From: Mycolicibacterium llatzerense
Lineage (GTDB): Bacteria; Actinomycetota; Actinomycetes; Mycobacteriales; Mycobacteriaceae
Direction of reading: 5' to 3'
Length of the DNA: 64,000 nt
Assembly (NCBI RefSeq): GCF_000878195.1
Contig: NZ_JXST01000021.1
Location: forward strand, 48,346-112,345
The notes below the pieces were generated by a model, which was given only the letters and a program-made list of their open reading frames with translations, ran no database searches and was not told the origin of the DNA. The position numbers and the translations under genes were made by a program. Of this stretch, positions 1-11,011 are shown one piece after another (positions within the stretch are counted from its first letter, which is position 1; the number at the start of each line of letters is the position of its first letter).

Positions 1-1431
<1,431 letters not shown>

Positions 1432-1449
1432 TCAGCCGTCCATTCAGGT

Positions 1450-1971
1450 ATGGATTATTGCCTGAGTGATGGGGATGGGTCGGCGTCGTGGTGGCCGGGG
1501 GAGCCGGCCGTGGACGCCGACGGTGACGGCACGCTCGACGGCGTGCGGCTGGATGTGGACGGCGACGGCTTGTTCGACGACGCATTGGCCGACTTTGACG
1601 GTGACGGCCGGGCCGACCACGCCGTCGTCGACGTCGATGGGGCGCGGGTGGCGTTCACCGATGACGGGTCGGGTACCTGGGCCGTCGGCTCGGGGCTGCG
1701 GTGGTTCGGCTTGGACGGCACCGAGCAGAGCGGGGGAGCGGTCGTCGACTTCGACGGTGACGGTGCGGCCGACGACCGCCTGATCGACGCCGACGGCAAC
1801 GGGCTGGCGGACCGGGTGCTGGCCGGACCCGTCGCCTACGCGGACACCGACGGCGACGGGCGGTGGGACGTGCAGCTGTCCGACGCCGACGGCGATGGGG
1901 CGGCGGACGGTGCCGCGGCGGTGAGCCCGGCCGAAACAGGGAGCGCCCACAACGGGCCTCCACCGAACTAA
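1450..1971 (+). CDS. Acidic DxDGDG-repeat protein
   Basis: A 173-residue protein built almost entirely of short acidic repeats of the form D-x-D-G-D-G-x-x-D. About eight copies are seen, for example VDADGDGTLDG, LDVDGDGLFDD, DFDGDGRAD and DTDGDGRWD. Such loops resemble the calcium loops of EF-hand, dockerin or thrombospondin type-3 repeats. Calcium binding is therefore an inference; no other domain is seen. No signal peptide or membrane segment is visible, which is unusual because most such repeat proteins are secreted. It follows pcnA by 18 nt and is probably co-transcribed. The position next to pcnA matches the conserved hypothetical Rv3906c in M. tuberculosis. The start is ATG; no clear ribosome site is seen. 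Confidence 0.8.
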   Translation: MDYCLSDGDGSASWWPGEPAVDADGDGTLDGVRLDVDGDGLFDDALADFDGDGRADHAVVDVDGARVAFTDDGSGTWAVGSGLRWFGLDGTEQSGGAVVDFDGDGAADDRLIDADGNGLADRVLAGPVAYADTDGDGRWDVQLSDADGDGAADGAAAVSPAETGSAHNGPPPN

Positions 1972-2015
1972 GGTCACCCTAAGTTGCGCCTGAGGTGGGC
2001 GCGGGGAGGGTGATC

Positions 2016-3617
2016 GTGACTGTCGGACCCGGCTTCTCGCTGATCGTTGGCTACGGCACCGACATGGGTAACGCCGAGGACGCCGCGATGTCGTTCGCCG
2101 AGGCTTTCCAAGAGGCCACCGGGATCACCACCGTGGCCACCGAGCTGAACCAGGTCGACGTCGCCGCGCTGGCGTCGGTCAGCCACTTCGTGGCGATCAC
2201 GTCGACGTTCGGCGACGGCGAATTTCCCGACACGGCAACGCTCTTCTGGGAAGCGCTCAGCGCTGACACGGCCGGCCGCCTCGAGCAGTTGAGCTTCGCG
2301 GTGCTGGCCCTGGGGGACAGCGGTTACGACCTGTTCTGCCATGCGGGTCGGCTGCTCGACGAACGACTCGAGGCACTCGGCGCGACCCGGCTGGCGGGCC
2401 GCGTCGACATCGACGGCCCCTACCGGGAAGAGGCCGCGGCCTGGACCACCGAGGTGGTCAAGCTGTTGATCGAGGCGCAGCCCACCGCGTCCACCGACCG
2501 AGTCGTTGCGCCGGCGACCCCGGAACGTGCGGGTCGGACCGACCCGAATCAGCCGGTCGACGTGCGGATCGCGGTCAATCGGTTGCTGACCGCGCCCGAG
2601 TCGGACAAGGAGGTCAGGCACTACGAGCTGGATCTCGCCGGCGCCGGGATCAGCTATGCGGCAGGTGATTCGATCGCGGTGCATGCCATCAATGACCCGA
2701 TTCTGGTCGAGGAGATGCTGACCGCGCTGGGCGTCGATGGCGGCGAGGTCGTCGACGGCCACGACGTCCCGCTGCGCGCCATGCTCACCGAGCAACTGGA
2801 GATCCGGTTGCCATCGCGAGCCTTGCGATCACTGGTGGCCGGCCGGGTGGCAGAGGCGCCCGACGCCGATGAACTTGGCGACGGGCCGGGCACGTGGTGG
2901 TACGGCAAGGATGTGCTTGACCTGATCCGGCTGGCCGAGCTGACCCTCGACGAGGTGCTCGACACCCTGCGGCCGTTGCAGGCCCGCGACTATTCGATCG
3001 CCTCGAGCCCGCTGCGCCACCCCGACACCGTGCATCTGACGGTGGCGACGGTCCGGTACGCCGAGGCGGATCGCCGCCACGGTGGTGTGGCATCCACGTT
3101 CCTGTGCGACCGCGCCGAAACGACACGAGTGCACCTGCGGCCGAACCATCATTTCCGGTTGCCTGCCGCCGACGTGCCGATCATCATGGTCGGCCCGGGG
3201 ACGGGGATCGCGCCATTCCGGGCCTTCCTGCAGGAGCGGGCCGCCGCGTCAGCGCCCGGCCGGTCGTGGTTGTTCTTCGGCGACCGGCGCCGGGCCACCG
3301 ATTTTCTGTACGCCGACGAGCTCGAGGGCTTCCTCGAGTCCGGCACCCTGACCCGACTCGATCTGGCGTTCTCCCGCGACGGTGGGACGAAGGACTATGT
3401 GCAGCACCGGATGCGGGAGCAGGCGGCGGAGATATTCGACTGGCTCGAAGCCGGCGCGTACCTCTACGTCTGCGGTGACGCCGAGCGAATGGCCAAGGAC
3501 GTCGACGCGATGCTGCACCAGATCGTGGCCGACCGCGGCCGGCTGGATCCGGCGGCTGCGCACGCCTACGTCAACGATCTGATCAAGAATCACCGCTACC
3601 TGCGGGACGTCTACTAG
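2016..3617 (+). CDS. Diflavin reductase, sulfite reductase flavoprotein (CysJ) type
   Basis: An electron-transfer flavoprotein of cytochrome P450 reductase/CysJ architecture. The N-terminal flavodoxin-like FMN domain covers about residues 1-150, with GYGTDMGNAE and TSTFGDGEFPDT. An FAD-binding domain with ARDYSIASSP and an NADPH domain with GPGTGIAPFRAFLQ follow. The C-terminus (YVCGDAERMAKDVDAML and a final RYLRDVY) is typical of NADPH-diflavin reductases. The partner is not in the window; sulfite reductase or another hemoprotein is possible. GTG at 2016 is chosen because GGGGAGG lies 6 nt upstream; GTG codons at 1995 and 2010 are in frame but less well placed. It converges on the next gene with only 7 nt between stop codons. 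Confidence 0.85.
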   Translation: MTVGPGFSLIVGYGTDMGNAEDAAMSFAEAFQEATGITTVATELNQVDVAALASVSHFVAITSTFGDGEFPDTATLFWEALSADTAGRLEQLSFAVLALGDSGYDLFCHAGRLLDERLEALGATRLAGRVDIDGPYREEAAAWTTEVVKLLIEAQPTASTDRVVAPATPERAGRTDPNQPVDVRIAVNRLLTAPESDKEVRHYELDLAGAGISYAAGDSIAVHAINDPILVEEMLTALGVDGGEVVDGHDVPLRAMLTEQLEIRLPSRALRSLVAGRVAEAPDADELGDGPGTWWYGKDVLDLIRLAELTLDEVLDTLRPLQARDYSIASSPLRHPDTVHLTVATVRYAEADRRHGGVASTFLCDRAETTRVHLRPNHHFRLPAADVPIIMVGPGTGIAPFRAFLQERAAASAPGRSWLFFGDRRRATDFLYADELEGFLESGTLTRLDLAFSRDGGTKDYVQHRMREQAAEIFDWLEAGAYLYVCGDAERMAKDVDAMLHQIVADRGRLDPAAAHAYVNDLIKNHRYLRDVY

Positions 3618-3632
3618 GGGCTGATCAGCCCC
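3617..3632. terminator. Palindromic hairpin between convergent genes
   Basis: A perfect 16-bp palindrome, GGGGCTGATCAGCCCC, covers the last base of the diflavin reductase stop codon and the stop region of the minus-strand gene. It can fold as a 6-bp GC stem with a GATC loop in either transcript. There is no U tract, so it would be an actinobacterial-type hairpin terminator at best. Confidence 0.5.
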
Positions 3633-4407
3633 GGCCCGCTCCCGGCGGCCCGGCGAACGCCTGGGCGATGGTCAGCCACTTCTGGGCGTCTTCGCCGACG
3701 GCCGTCACGTCCAGTTCGCGCAGCGGCCGGCGCTGGGTCACCAGCAGGCAGAAATCCTCGGCTGAGCCGGTGACCCGCTGCGCGGCGTCGTCCGGACCCC
3801 AGGCCCACACGCCACCGTCCGGTGCGGAAAGTTCCACGTGAAACACGTCGGCCGGCGGGGTCAGCTCATGGAGTGTGAAGGCGAAATCCCTTGTCCGAAC
3901 CCCGATGTGCGCGATGGACCGCAGCCGGGCCGTCGGCTCGCGCCGGACCCCGAGGGTGTCGGCGACGTCGGCGCCGTGCGCCCAGGTCTCCATCAACCGG
4001 GCACTGGCCATGGACGCGGCGCTCATCGGCGGGCCGAACCAGGGCAGCTTGCGGCCGTCGGCCACCCCTTCCAGCGCGTCGTGCAGCGTGGTCCGGGTGG
4101 CGCGCCACTGTGCCAGCATCTCGGCCGGCGGAGTCTGCGCGAGTTCCTCGGCCGCCACGTCGACGAACCCGAGCGGGTTCTGCCACGCCTCGGTGAGCGT
4201 CGCGGCGAAGGCATCCTCGTCGGTCACCGCCAAGACGGACACCTGGTCCGTCCACCACAGATGTGCGATCTGATGGGCGATGGTCCAGCCTTCGGCCGGG
4301 GTCGCAGTGGCCCACTCGGCGGGCGGCAGATCGGCCACCAAGCGGTCCAGGTCGTCACTCTCGGCACGCAGATCGGCGATCACACCGGCAGCAGCATTGG
4401 GGGCCAT
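3625..4407 (-). CDS. TIGR03084-type DinB-like metal-binding protein
   Basis: A 260-residue protein of the maleylpyruvate isomerase/mycothiol-dependent DinB-like superfamily, TIGR03084 group. The N-terminal helical bundle has the expected [15 protein letters not shown] segment, whose two histidines are likely metal ligands, followed by WFGPPMS and [12 protein letters not shown]. The C-terminal half is the small domain seen in this group. Substrate and reaction are unknown; mycothiol-linked chemistry is possible but inferred. It corresponds in position to Rv0036c. Translation starts at ATG 4407, 6 nt after a TAGGGT -10 box, so the message is probably leaderless. It lies 9 nt downstream of the MFS gene. 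Confidence 0.85.
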   Translation of the reverse strand: MAPNAAAGVIADLRAESDDLDRLVADLPPAEWATATPAEGWTIAHQIAHLWWTDQVSVLAVTDEDAFAATLTEAWQNPLGFVDVAAEELAQTPPAEMLAQWRATRTTLHDALEGVADGRKLPWFGPPMSAASMASARLMETWAHGADVADTLGVRREPTARLRSIAHIGVRTRDFAFTLHELTPPADVFHVELSAPDGGVWAWGPDDAAQRVTGSAEDFCLLVTQRRPLRELDVTAVGEDAQKWLTIAQAFAGPPGAGRG

Positions 4408-4413
4408 GGCAGC

Positions 4414-4419
4414 ACCCTA
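4414..4419 (-). promoter_or_regulatory. Leaderless -10 box for TIGR03084 gene
   Basis: TAGGGT on the minus strand, 6 nt before ATG 4407. The hexamer includes the stop codon of the upstream MFS gene, so an internal promoter is built into the end of that gene. Confidence 0.5.
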
Positions 4420-5706
4420 GACGGTACCGGCGGTCCTGCTGCGCTTGGCCAACGTCGCGTGCAGGGCCAGGCCCACCAGGTAGACGACGGCACCGCTGGC
4501 CATCAGCGCCGAGGACTTGCCGTCGGCCGGAATCACGGCCGCGGACACGGTGATCGCGGCGATGAACGCCATCCAGAACAGCGCGTCCTGGACCGCGAAC
4601 ACGTGGCCGCGCAGGGCGTCGTCGACGTCGAGCTGCATCGCCGAATCCGCGCACAACTTGACCACCTGCCCAGCCGTGCCCAGAACCAGACTGCACGCGA
4701 TCAGCACCGGGATCTGCAGGCCCGCACCGGAAAGCTGAACCACCGCGGCGATGGCGAGGGCCCCGTTCGCGGTGGCGTAGCGCCCCCAGCGTCGTACCGC
4801 GGCCGGCATGACGACGTTGCCGAGAAACGACCCGAGGCCCGCGGCGGCCACGAACACGACGGTCACCGCGAAGCCCGCGACGTGTTCGCCGCCGCCGTGC
4901 CGGACCAACACCAGCACCATGAGGGTGTTGATCCCGAACACCATGCGGTGTGAGGCCAGGCCCGTCAGCGTCGCGGCCACCGTCGGCACATTGGCCACCG
5001 ACCGCAGTCCGTAGACCCAGCCGGTGATGACGGCGTAGATGGCCGACCCGTGGACCGCGCGGGCGCTGTCATCAGGTCCCAGGAGATGGGGGTGGAAGCG
5101 CACCACCAGCCACAGCGCGAGAGCGACCGGCAGCGCCGCCAGCCAGATCACGACGGCCGAGCTGGCGTCGCCCGCGCCGAGCAGCCACCGTGGCAGCAGC
5201 ATCAGGTTGGCGCCGGCGAACGCTGAGACGGCCCCGCACGCGGTGACCACCGAGTTCATCGACACCACCTGTTCGGTGGGTACGACGTGCGGCAGGGCGG
5301 CCGACATACCCGAGGAGACGAAGCGGGTGAAGCCGTTGATGATCAACGCGCCGAATAGAATCGACGTGTCGCCCGAGGCGGTGGCCAGCAGCGCGCCGAC
5401 GCCGATCATCAGGAGCAGTCGCGCCAGGTTTGCGACGATGAGCACCTGCCGGCGATCCCAGCGGTCCAGCAGCGCGCCGGCGAACGGACCCAGCAGTGAA
5501 TACGGCAGATACAGCGCCGCGAAGGCGCCGGCGATCGCCCACGGGTCGGCCTCGCGCTCGGGATTGAACAGCAGGCCGCCGACCAGACCGGCCTGGAAAA
5601 GTCCGTCGCCGAACTGGCTGACCACGCGCAGTTCCAGCAGCCGGCGAAAGTCCGGCAGCGCCTGCACCGCATGCAGGACGACGTGGTGGGGGCGGCGGTC
5701 GGTCAC
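4417..5706 (-). CDS. MFS-type membrane transporter
   Basis: A polytopic membrane protein of about 430 residues with around 12 hydrophobic segments, in position and sequence type equivalent to Rv0037c. The MFS-like loop [20 protein letters not shown] between helices 2 and 3 matches the G-x-L-a-D-r-x-x-r-r signature. The N-terminus [24 protein letters not shown] is typical of this uncharacterised efflux-like group. Substrate is unknown. The frame is open to 5823, but that would overlap the divergent yqgE gene. GTG 5706 (start VTDRRP) gives the expected length, without a strong ribosome site, so the exact start is uncertain. It probably shares a transcript with the downstream TIGR03084 gene. Confidence 0.8.
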   Translation of the reverse strand: MTDRRPHHVVLHAVQALPDFRRLLELRVVSQFGDGLFQAGLVGGLLFNPEREADPWAIAGAFAALYLPYSLLGPFAGALLDRWDRRQVLIVANLARLLLMIGVGALLATASGDTSILFGALIINGFTRFVSSGMSAALPHVVPTEQVVSMNSVVTACGAVSAFAGANLMLLPRWLLGAGDASSAVVIWLAALPVALALWLVVRFHPHLLGPDDSARAVHGSAIYAVITGWVYGLRSVANVPTVAATLTGLASHRMVFGINTLMVLVLVRHGGGEHVAGFAVTVVFVAAAGLGSFLGNVVMPAAVRRWGRYATANGALAIAAVVQLSGAGLQIPVLIACSLVLGTAGQVVKLCADSAMQLDVDDALRGHVFAVQDALFWMAFIAAITVSAAVIPADGKSSALMASGAVVYLVGLALHATLAKRSRTAGTV

Positions 5707-5832
5707 TGGAATATTCGTGTCCTGATTTGTGAGTGCCGGGCGTGATTGAAGCGACCTGCTCCACAGTACAAATATCCTGGCAAGCCGTGTGCGTTGGTCA
5801 CGGCGAGCGCCTGTGGATGCCATGATGGAGGC

Positions 5833-6438
5833 GTGGCGCAGTCAGAGGAACCGGAGGATTTCATCGCCCCTGCCACGCACCGGATTCGGGCGGGGACACT
5901 GCTGCTCGCCAACACCGATTTGCTGGAGCCGACCTTCCGGCGCAGCGTCATCTACATCGTCGAGCACAACTCTGGTGGCACGCTCGGCGTCGTCCTGAAC
6001 CGGCCCAGCGAGACGGCCGTCTACAACGTGTTGCCGCAGTGGGCGAAGCTCGCCACCAAACCCAAGTCCATGTTCATCGGCGGTCCGGTGAAGCGTGATT
6101 CCGCGCTGTGCCTGGCGACCATGAAAGTCGGCGTCGACGCATCATCGGTGCCTGGGCTGCGGCATGTGCAGGGCCGCATCGCGATGGTCGATCTGGACGC
6201 CGAACCCGAGGACATCGAAGACGCCGTCGAGGGCGTCCGGATCTACGCCGGCTACTCCGGGTGGTCGGTGGGCCAGCTCGACGGTGAGATCGAGCGGGAC
6301 GACTGGATCGTGCTGTCGGCGCTGCCGTCGGACGTCCTCGTGGAACCGCGCGTGGATCTGTGGTCGCGGGTGCTCCGGCGTCAGCCGATGCCCATGGCGA
6401 TGCTGGCGACGCACCCGATCGATGTGAGCCGCAACTAG
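5833..6438 (+). CDS. YqgE/AlgH (UPF0301) family protein
   Basis: A 201-residue soluble protein of the UPF0301 family, equivalent to Rv0038. Family signatures are visible: [20 protein letters not shown] near the N-terminus, [20 protein letters not shown] and [18 protein letters not shown]. The molecular function of this family is not established. GTG 5833 matches the homologues' start. The GGAGG just before it is too close to act as a ribosome site. The CATGAT hexamer 6 nt upstream could be a -10 element of a leaderless message. The gene is divergent from the MFS gene and convergent with the following membrane protein, whose stop lies 8 nt away. Confidence 0.9.
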   Translation: MAQSEEPEDFIAPATHRIRAGTLLLANTDLLEPTFRRSVIYIVEHNSGGTLGVVLNRPSETAVYNVLPQWAKLATKPKSMFIGGPVKRDSALCLATMKVGVDASSVPGLRHVQGRIAMVDLDAEPEDIEDAVEGVRIYAGYSGWSVGQLDGEIERDDWIVLSALPSDVLVEPRVDLWSRVLRRQPMPMAMLATHPIDVSRN

Positions 6439-6446
6439 CGGCAAAT

Positions 6447-6803
6447 TCAGCTGCAGGACAGCGTGCAGCTGGCGCAGCTGCCGGCGCAACTGTCAGCGGC
6501 GGGGGCGTTGTCCCGGGCCATCATGGCGGCTCCGGCCTTTGCGCCCTGGTAGCAGCCCGCGGCGAAGGTGCCGACGGCTCCGATGACGCACACCGTCAGC
6601 ACCATCACACCGGTGCTCGGCGGTGCGACGAGAGCGACGGCGCCGCCGGCGGCCAGCATCACGGCCGTCGCCAGTTGGATCGGCGCCACCGAGCGCAGCA
6701 CGCGCGGCACGGTGTCGGTGGAATCGGGGCGACGCAGCGACCAGGCGCCGACGCCCGCGGTCACCACGGCCGCGCACAGGCACAGCACCGCGGCGATCAG
6801 CAT
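6447..6803 (-). CDS. Small membrane protein with Cys-rich tail (Rv0039c-like)
   Basis: A 118-residue membrane protein with about three hydrophobic segments (MLIAAVLCLCAAVVTAGVGA, the AVMLAAGGAVALVA region, and VMVLTVCVIGAVGTFAAGC). It ends in an unusual cysteine-rich tail, DSCAGSCASCTLSCS, which has five cysteines in fifteen residues and could bind metal or form disulfides. Function is unknown; position and type match Rv0039c. ATG 6803 lies 7 nt after a TATTCT box, suggesting leaderless translation. The frame continues upstream to 7064, but that extension is an antisense shadow of the next gene. Confidence 0.8.
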   Translation of the reverse strand: MLIAAVLCLCAAVVTAGVGAWSLRRPDSTDTVPRVLRSVAPIQLATAVMLAAGGAVALVAPPSTGVMVLTVCVIGAVGTFAAGCYQGAKAGAAMMARDNAPAADSCAGSCASCTLSCS

Positions 6804-6810
6804 GCGTCTC

Positions 6811-6816
6811 AGAATA
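6811..6816 (-). promoter_or_regulatory. Leaderless -10 box for Rv0039c-like gene
   Basis: TATTCT on the minus strand, 7 nt before ATG 6803. No ribosome site lies between. Confidence 0.5.
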
Positions 6817-6852
6817 GGGGCGGCCGGGCGGCCGCTCCAAACCGGCGACCGG

Positions 6853-7872
6853 TCAGCGGCCCACGCCGGGGATCGACGCGGTGAGGGGCACGGCGCCTGC
6901 GGTGTGCGGCACGACAGCGGCCGGTGCCGGAACCATCGGGGCGGCCGGGGCGGGAGCCGGTGCGGCCGGCGCGGGTACGGCGGCCGGAGCGGGTACGGCG
7001 GCGGGTGCAGGAACAGCGGCCGGTGCGCCCGGCACGCTGACCTTGAACCCGTTGACGATGGCATCGGTCGCGTTGCCGGAGGCGACGGTCACCTGCGCAC
7101 TGGTCGTCACCGACAGCGTCACCAGGTAGCGGTCCGCGCCGGACGTCGCGATGAGGTGTCGCCGTGAGGTGTTCAGCGTCATGTTGTTCTCGCGGAACGT
7201 GCCTTCGATGATCGCCGACGGCATGCCGTAGAAATCGGCCATCGAGCCGTCGGTGGACCGCCACGCGACCTGCTGCTGGCTGTCGATGAAGCCGTGGCTG
7301 ATGGCTTCCCTGGGATCGAAGTCGCCCGCCAGCTTGTAGACCTGCAGAGCGGCGTTCGAGGTGTAGAGGCCGTCGCCGCCGACGCGGTCCGCGATCACGG
7401 CGAACGCGTCGGGCACGTTCGGATCCGGCACCGGGGCCCAGCCGGGAGGCACCGGCAGGACGATGTTCAGCGCCGTGAAGCCCGCGGGCGTCTGCCGCTG
7501 CATGGCGACGTTGTGGGCGCGGAGGTATTCGGCAATGGTGCCCGAGGCGGCCGGCGCGATGGTCGGCGTGGGCACTGGGGCCGGCGCGATGACGGGTTGG
7601 GCCACGGCAGGCTGGGGAAGCGTGGCCGGCTGGGGGACCCCGACCGGCTGACCGGCGGGAATGAAGGCGGGGCCGGCGGGCTGCGCGGCCGCCACCGGCG
7701 CCGGCGCGGCCTGCACGGTGACGGTCTGGGTCACGGTCGCGGGTGCCGGGAGGACGGGCTGGGGTGGCAGCGGGTCAGCGGAGGCGGTGCTACCGGCAAA
7801 GCCGACGACGCCCGCCAGACCTGCGGCGACACCTCCTGCCAGAAGTCGCCAGTGGCGGGCGTTCTCGAACAT
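6853..7872 (-). CDS. Secreted Pro/Ala-rich antigen, Mtc28-like (LpqN/LpqT fold)
   Basis: A 339-residue exported protein equivalent to Rv0040c (Mtc28, proline-rich 28 kDa antigen). It begins with a signal peptide (ENARHWRLLAGGVAAGLAGV, cleavage after about TASADP). A Pro/Ala/Val/Thr-rich linker follows, then a globular domain of about 150 residues of the LpqN/LpqT type (VLPVPPGWAPVPDPNVPDAF, then ALQVYKLAGDFDPREA). It ends in a second low-complexity tail with repeated VPAPAA units. ATG 7872 has GGAAGGA 10 nt upstream. An in-frame GTG at 7896 is possible. The open frame running on to 9981 is antisense to leuS and not coding. Divergent from leuS. Confidence 0.88.
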   Translation of the reverse strand: MFENARHWRLLAGGVAAGLAGVVGFAGSTASADPLPPQPVLPAPATVTQTVTVQAAPAPVAAAQPAGPAFIPAGQPVGVPQPATLPQPAVAQPVIAPAPVPTPTIAPAASGTIAEYLRAHNVAMQRQTPAGFTALNIVLPVPPGWAPVPDPNVPDAFAVIADRVGGDGLYTSNAALQVYKLAGDFDPREAISHGFIDSQQQVAWRSTDGSMADFYGMPSAIIEGTFRENNMTLNTSRRHLIATSGADRYLVTLSVTTSAQVTVASGNATDAIVNGFKVSVPGAPAAVPAPAAVPAPAAVPAPAAPAPAPAAPMVPAPAAVVPHTAGAVPLTASIPGVGR

Positions 7873-8055
7873 GTGGCGCCGGTCCTTCCGCTTCACTTCT
7901 GCATCACGCGTTGCACTCGAGCCGACTGTATGTAGGTGGGTGCCCTGCCCACCAGGTCCGGCGCGCACCTGCAACCGTGCTCTGACCGCACTGCAACGGA
8001 ACCGAGACCAACGGCGATCGGCTGGCGTGATGCAGGTCGCGCCGGGGGTGTTGAC

Positions 8056-8061
8056 TACCCT
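8056..8061 (+). promoter_or_regulatory. Leaderless -10 box for leuS
   Basis: TACCCT, 6 nt before GTG 8068, with TTGAC directly before it. The expected transcription start coincides with the GTG, which favours 8068 over the in-frame GTG at 8062. Confidence 0.55.
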
Positions 8062-8067
8062 GTGCAC

Positions 8068-10950
8068 GTGAGCGAATCCCCGAATGCGCAGGCCAACGCG
8101 CGTCCCGAGGCGGCTGTGGCCGTAGACGCCGACAGCCCGCAGCACCGTTACACCGCCGAACTGGCCGGCACGATCGAGGCCGACTGGCAGCAGGTGTGGA
8201 CGGACCGCGGCACCTTCAACGTGCCCAACCCCGTCGGCTCGCTCGCGCCCACCGATGGTTCGCCGGTGCCGGCGGACAAGATGTTCGTGCAGGACATGTT
8301 CCCGTACCCCTCGGGTGACGGCCTGCACGTCGGGCATCCCCTGGGCTACATCGCCACCGACGTATACGCCCGCTACTTCCGGATGACGGGCCGCAACGTC
8401 CTGCACGCCTTGGGTTTCGACGCCTTCGGCCTGCCGGCCGAGCAGTATGCGGTGCAGACGGGGACGCACCCGCGCACGCGGACCGAGGCCAACATCGTCA
8501 ACTTCCGCAGGCAGCTGGGGCGCCTCGGCCTGGGGCACGACGCCCGGCGCAGCTTCGCCACCACCGACACCGACTTCTACAAGTGGACGCAGTGGATCTT
8601 CCTGCAGATCTACAACGCCTGGTTCGACGCGTCGGCGCAGAAGGCCCGCCCGGTCTCCGAGCTGATCGCCGAATTCGATTCCGGTGCAAGGACTCTCGAC
8701 GACGGCCGGGACTGGTCGGCCCTGTCCGCCGCTGAGCGCGCCGAGGTCGTCGACTCGTATCGCCTGGTCTACCGCTCCGACTCGATGGTCAACTGGTGCC
8801 CGGGCCTGGGCACCGTGCTGGCCAACGAAGAGGTGACCTCCGACGGCCGCAGCGAGCGCGGCAATTTCCCGGTGTTCCGGAAGCGCCTGCGGCAGTGGAT
8901 GATGCGCATCACCGCGTACTCGGACCGGCTGCTCGAGGACCTGGACGTGCTGGACTGGCCCGACAAGGTCAAGGCCATGCAGCGCAACTGGATCGGCCGC
9001 TCCATCGGTGCCGCGGTGCTCTTCTCGGCCGGTGACGCCGACATCGAGGTCTTCACCACCCGCCCGGACACCCTGTTCGGCGCGACCTACCTGGTGCTGG
9101 CCCCCGAACACGACCTGGTCGACTCGCTGGTGGCCGATGCCTGGCCCGCCGATGTCGACGCGCGCTGGACATCCGGCGCGGCCACTCCGGCCGAGGCGGT
9201 CGCGGCATACCGCGCGGCCATCGCGGCCAAGTCCGACCTGGAGCGCCAGGAGAACAAGACCAAGACCGGCGTCTTCACCGGCGCCTACGCCACCAATCCG
9301 GTCAACGGACACCAGGTTCCGATCTTTATCGCCGACTACGTGCTGGCCGGCTACGGCACCGGCGCCATCATGGCGGTGCCCGGCCACGACCAGCGGGACT
9401 GGGAGTTCGCCACGGCGTTCGGCCTGCCCATCGTGGAAGTCATTGCCGGCGGCGATCTTTCGGAGTCGGCGCACACGGGCGACGGCGCACTGGTCAACTC
9501 TGACTACCTCGACGGCCTTCAGGTCGCCGACGCCAAGGCCGCCGTCACCGAGAAGCTGGTGGCGGCCGGCCGGGGACAGGCCCGTGTCGAATTCAAGCTC
9601 CGCGACTGGCTTTTCGCCCGCCAGCGGTACTGGGGCGAACCCTTCCCGATCGTCTACGACGCAGACGGCCGGGCCCACCCGCTGCCGGACTCGGCGCTGC
9701 CTGTCGAACTGCCGGACGTGCCGGACTACTCGCCGGTGCTGTTCGACCCGGACAACGCCGACAGCGAGCCGTCGCCGCCGCTGAACAAGGCCACCGAATG
9801 GGTGCACGTCGACCTGGATCTGGGTGACGGCCTGCAGCCGTACACGCGCGACACCAACGTCATGCCGCAGTGGGCCGGCAGCTCCTGGTACGAGCTGCGC
9901 TACGCCGACCCGCACAACTCGGAAACGTTCTGCGCCAAGGAGAACGAGGCCTACTGGATGGGCCCGCGCCCCGAGATCCACGGTGCCGCTGACCCGGGTG
10001 GTGTCGACCTATATGTCGGCGGTGTCGAGCACGCGGTGCTGCACCTGCTGTACTCGCGGTTCTGGCACAAGGTGCTGTTCGACCTCGGCCACGTGTCGTC
10101 GCGCGAGCCGTACCGGCGCCTGGTCAACCAGGGCTACATCCAGGCGTTCGCCTACACCGATGCCCGCGGCGCCTATGTGCCGGCCGCGGAAGTCGTTGAA
10201 CGCGAAGGCAAGTTCTTCTGGACCGGCCCGGACGGTGAGATCGAGGTCAACCAGGAGTTCGGCAAGATCGGCAAGAGCCTGAAGAACTCCGTCTCGCCCG
10301 ACGAGATCTGCGAGGAATACGGCGCCGACACCCTGCGCGTCTACGAGATGTCGATGGGTCCGCTGGAGGCGTCGCGGCCGTGGGCCACCAAGGACGTCGT
10401 CGGCGCGCACCGGTTCCTGCAGCGCGTGTGGCGCGTCGTCGTCGACGAAACCACCGGTGAGCCAAGGGTTTCCGACGACGCCCTGTCCGACGACACCCTG
10501 CGCCAGCTGCACAAGACCATCGCCGGGGTGAACGAGGACTACGCGGCGCTGCGCAACAACACCGCAGCGGCCAAGCTCATCGAGTACACGAACCACCTCA
10601 CCAAGGGGGGCGTCACCGCCCGCGCCGCGGTCGAGCCGCTGGTGCTGATGGTCGCGCCGCTGGCCCCGCACCTGGCCGAGGAACTGTGGCGCCGGCTGGG
10701 CGGTGCCGCGTCACTGGCGCACGGCCCGTTCCCCGTCGCCGACGAGCGCTACCTGGTCGACGACACCGTCGAGTACCCGGTGCAGGTCAACGGCAAGGTG
10801 CGCGGCAAGATCGTCGTCGCCGCCGATGCCGACAAGGCCACGCTGGAAGCCGCCGCCCTCGCCGACGAGAAGGTGCAGGCCTTCCTGGCCGGTGCGACCC
10901 CCAAGAAGGTCATCGTGGTGCCCGGCCGACTGGTCAACATCGTCGCCTGA
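8068..10950 (+). CDS. leuS: Leucyl-tRNA synthetase
   Basis: Class I aminoacyl-tRNA synthetase that charges tRNA-Leu. It is 960 residues, close to the mycobacterial length of about 969. The HIGH-type motif is HVGH in [16 protein letters not shown]. The CP1 editing domain includes [19 protein letters not shown] and [19 protein letters not shown]. The KMSKS-type motif is KIGKS in [16 protein letters not shown], followed by the anticodon-binding and C-terminal domains. GTG 8068 sits 6 nt after a TACCCT box and has no ribosome site, so it is probably a leaderless message. The gene ends just before a 19-bp hairpin shared with the convergent SDR gene. Confidence 0.97.
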   Translation: MSESPNAQANARPEAAVAVDADSPQHRYTAELAGTIEADWQQVWTDRGTFNVPNPVGSLAPTDGSPVPADKMFVQDMFPYPSGDGLHVGHPLGYIATDVYARYFRMTGRNVLHALGFDAFGLPAEQYAVQTGTHPRTRTEANIVNFRRQLGRLGLGHDARRSFATTDTDFYKWTQWIFLQIYNAWFDASAQKARPVSELIAEFDSGARTLDDGRDWSALSAAERAEVVDSYRLVYRSDSMVNWCPGLGTVLANEEVTSDGRSERGNFPVFRKRLRQWMMRITAYSDRLLEDLDVLDWPDKVKAMQRNWIGRSIGAAVLFSAGDADIEVFTTRPDTLFGATYLVLAPEHDLVDSLVADAWPADVDARWTSGAATPAEAVAAYRAAIAAKSDLERQENKTKTGVFTGAYATNPVNGHQVPIFIADYVLAGYGTGAIMAVPGHDQRDWEFATAFGLPIVEVIAGGDLSESAHTGDGALVNSDYLDGLQVADAKAAVTEKLVAAGRGQARVEFKLRDWLFARQRYWGEPFPIVYDADGRAHPLPDSALPVELPDVPDYSPVLFDPDNADSEPSPPLNKATEWVHVDLDLGDGLQPYTRDTNVMPQWAGSSWYELRYADPHNSETFCAKENEAYWMGPRPEIHGAADPGGVDLYVGGVEHAVLHLLYSRFWHKVLFDLGHVSSREPYRRLVNQGYIQAFAYTDARGAYVPAAEVVEREGKFFWTGPDGEIEVNQEFGKIGKSLKNSVSPDEICEEYGADTLRVYEMSMGPLEASRPWATKDVVGAHRFLQRVWRVVVDETTGEPRVSDDALSDDTLRQLHKTIAGVNEDYAALRNNTAAAKLIEYTNHLTKGGVTARAAVEPLVLMVAPLAPHLAEELWRRLGGAASLAHGPFPVADERYLVDDTVEYPVQVNGKVRGKIVVAADADKATLEAAALADEKVQAFLAGATPKKVIVVPGRLVNIVA

Positions 10951-10957
10951 CCCGTGA

Positions 10958-11002
10958 TTTGTGCACGATTTTCCGCGGTCGGCGCGGAAAATCGTGCACA
11001 AA
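10958..11002. terminator. Perfect 19-bp hairpin, bidirectional terminator
   Basis: The left arm 10958-10976 (TTTGTGCACGATTTTCCGC) and right arm 10984-11002 are exact reverse complements with a 7-nt loop. It lies between the convergent leuS and SDR stop codons. Runs of T and A at the bases of both arms suit termination in both directions. Confidence 0.8.
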
Positions 11003-11011
11003 CCCCACGGA

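Noticed and set aside
3838..4953. 371-codon plus-strand open frame
   Set aside because: It runs antisense through two recognisable minus-strand genes and its translation is low-complexity, rich in Gly, Arg and His.
7873..9981. Long minus-strand open frame extending the Mtc28-like gene far upstream
   Set aside because: It is antisense to leuS, has no homology, and exists because high GC leaves few stops. The signal peptide and ribosome site place the true start at 7872.
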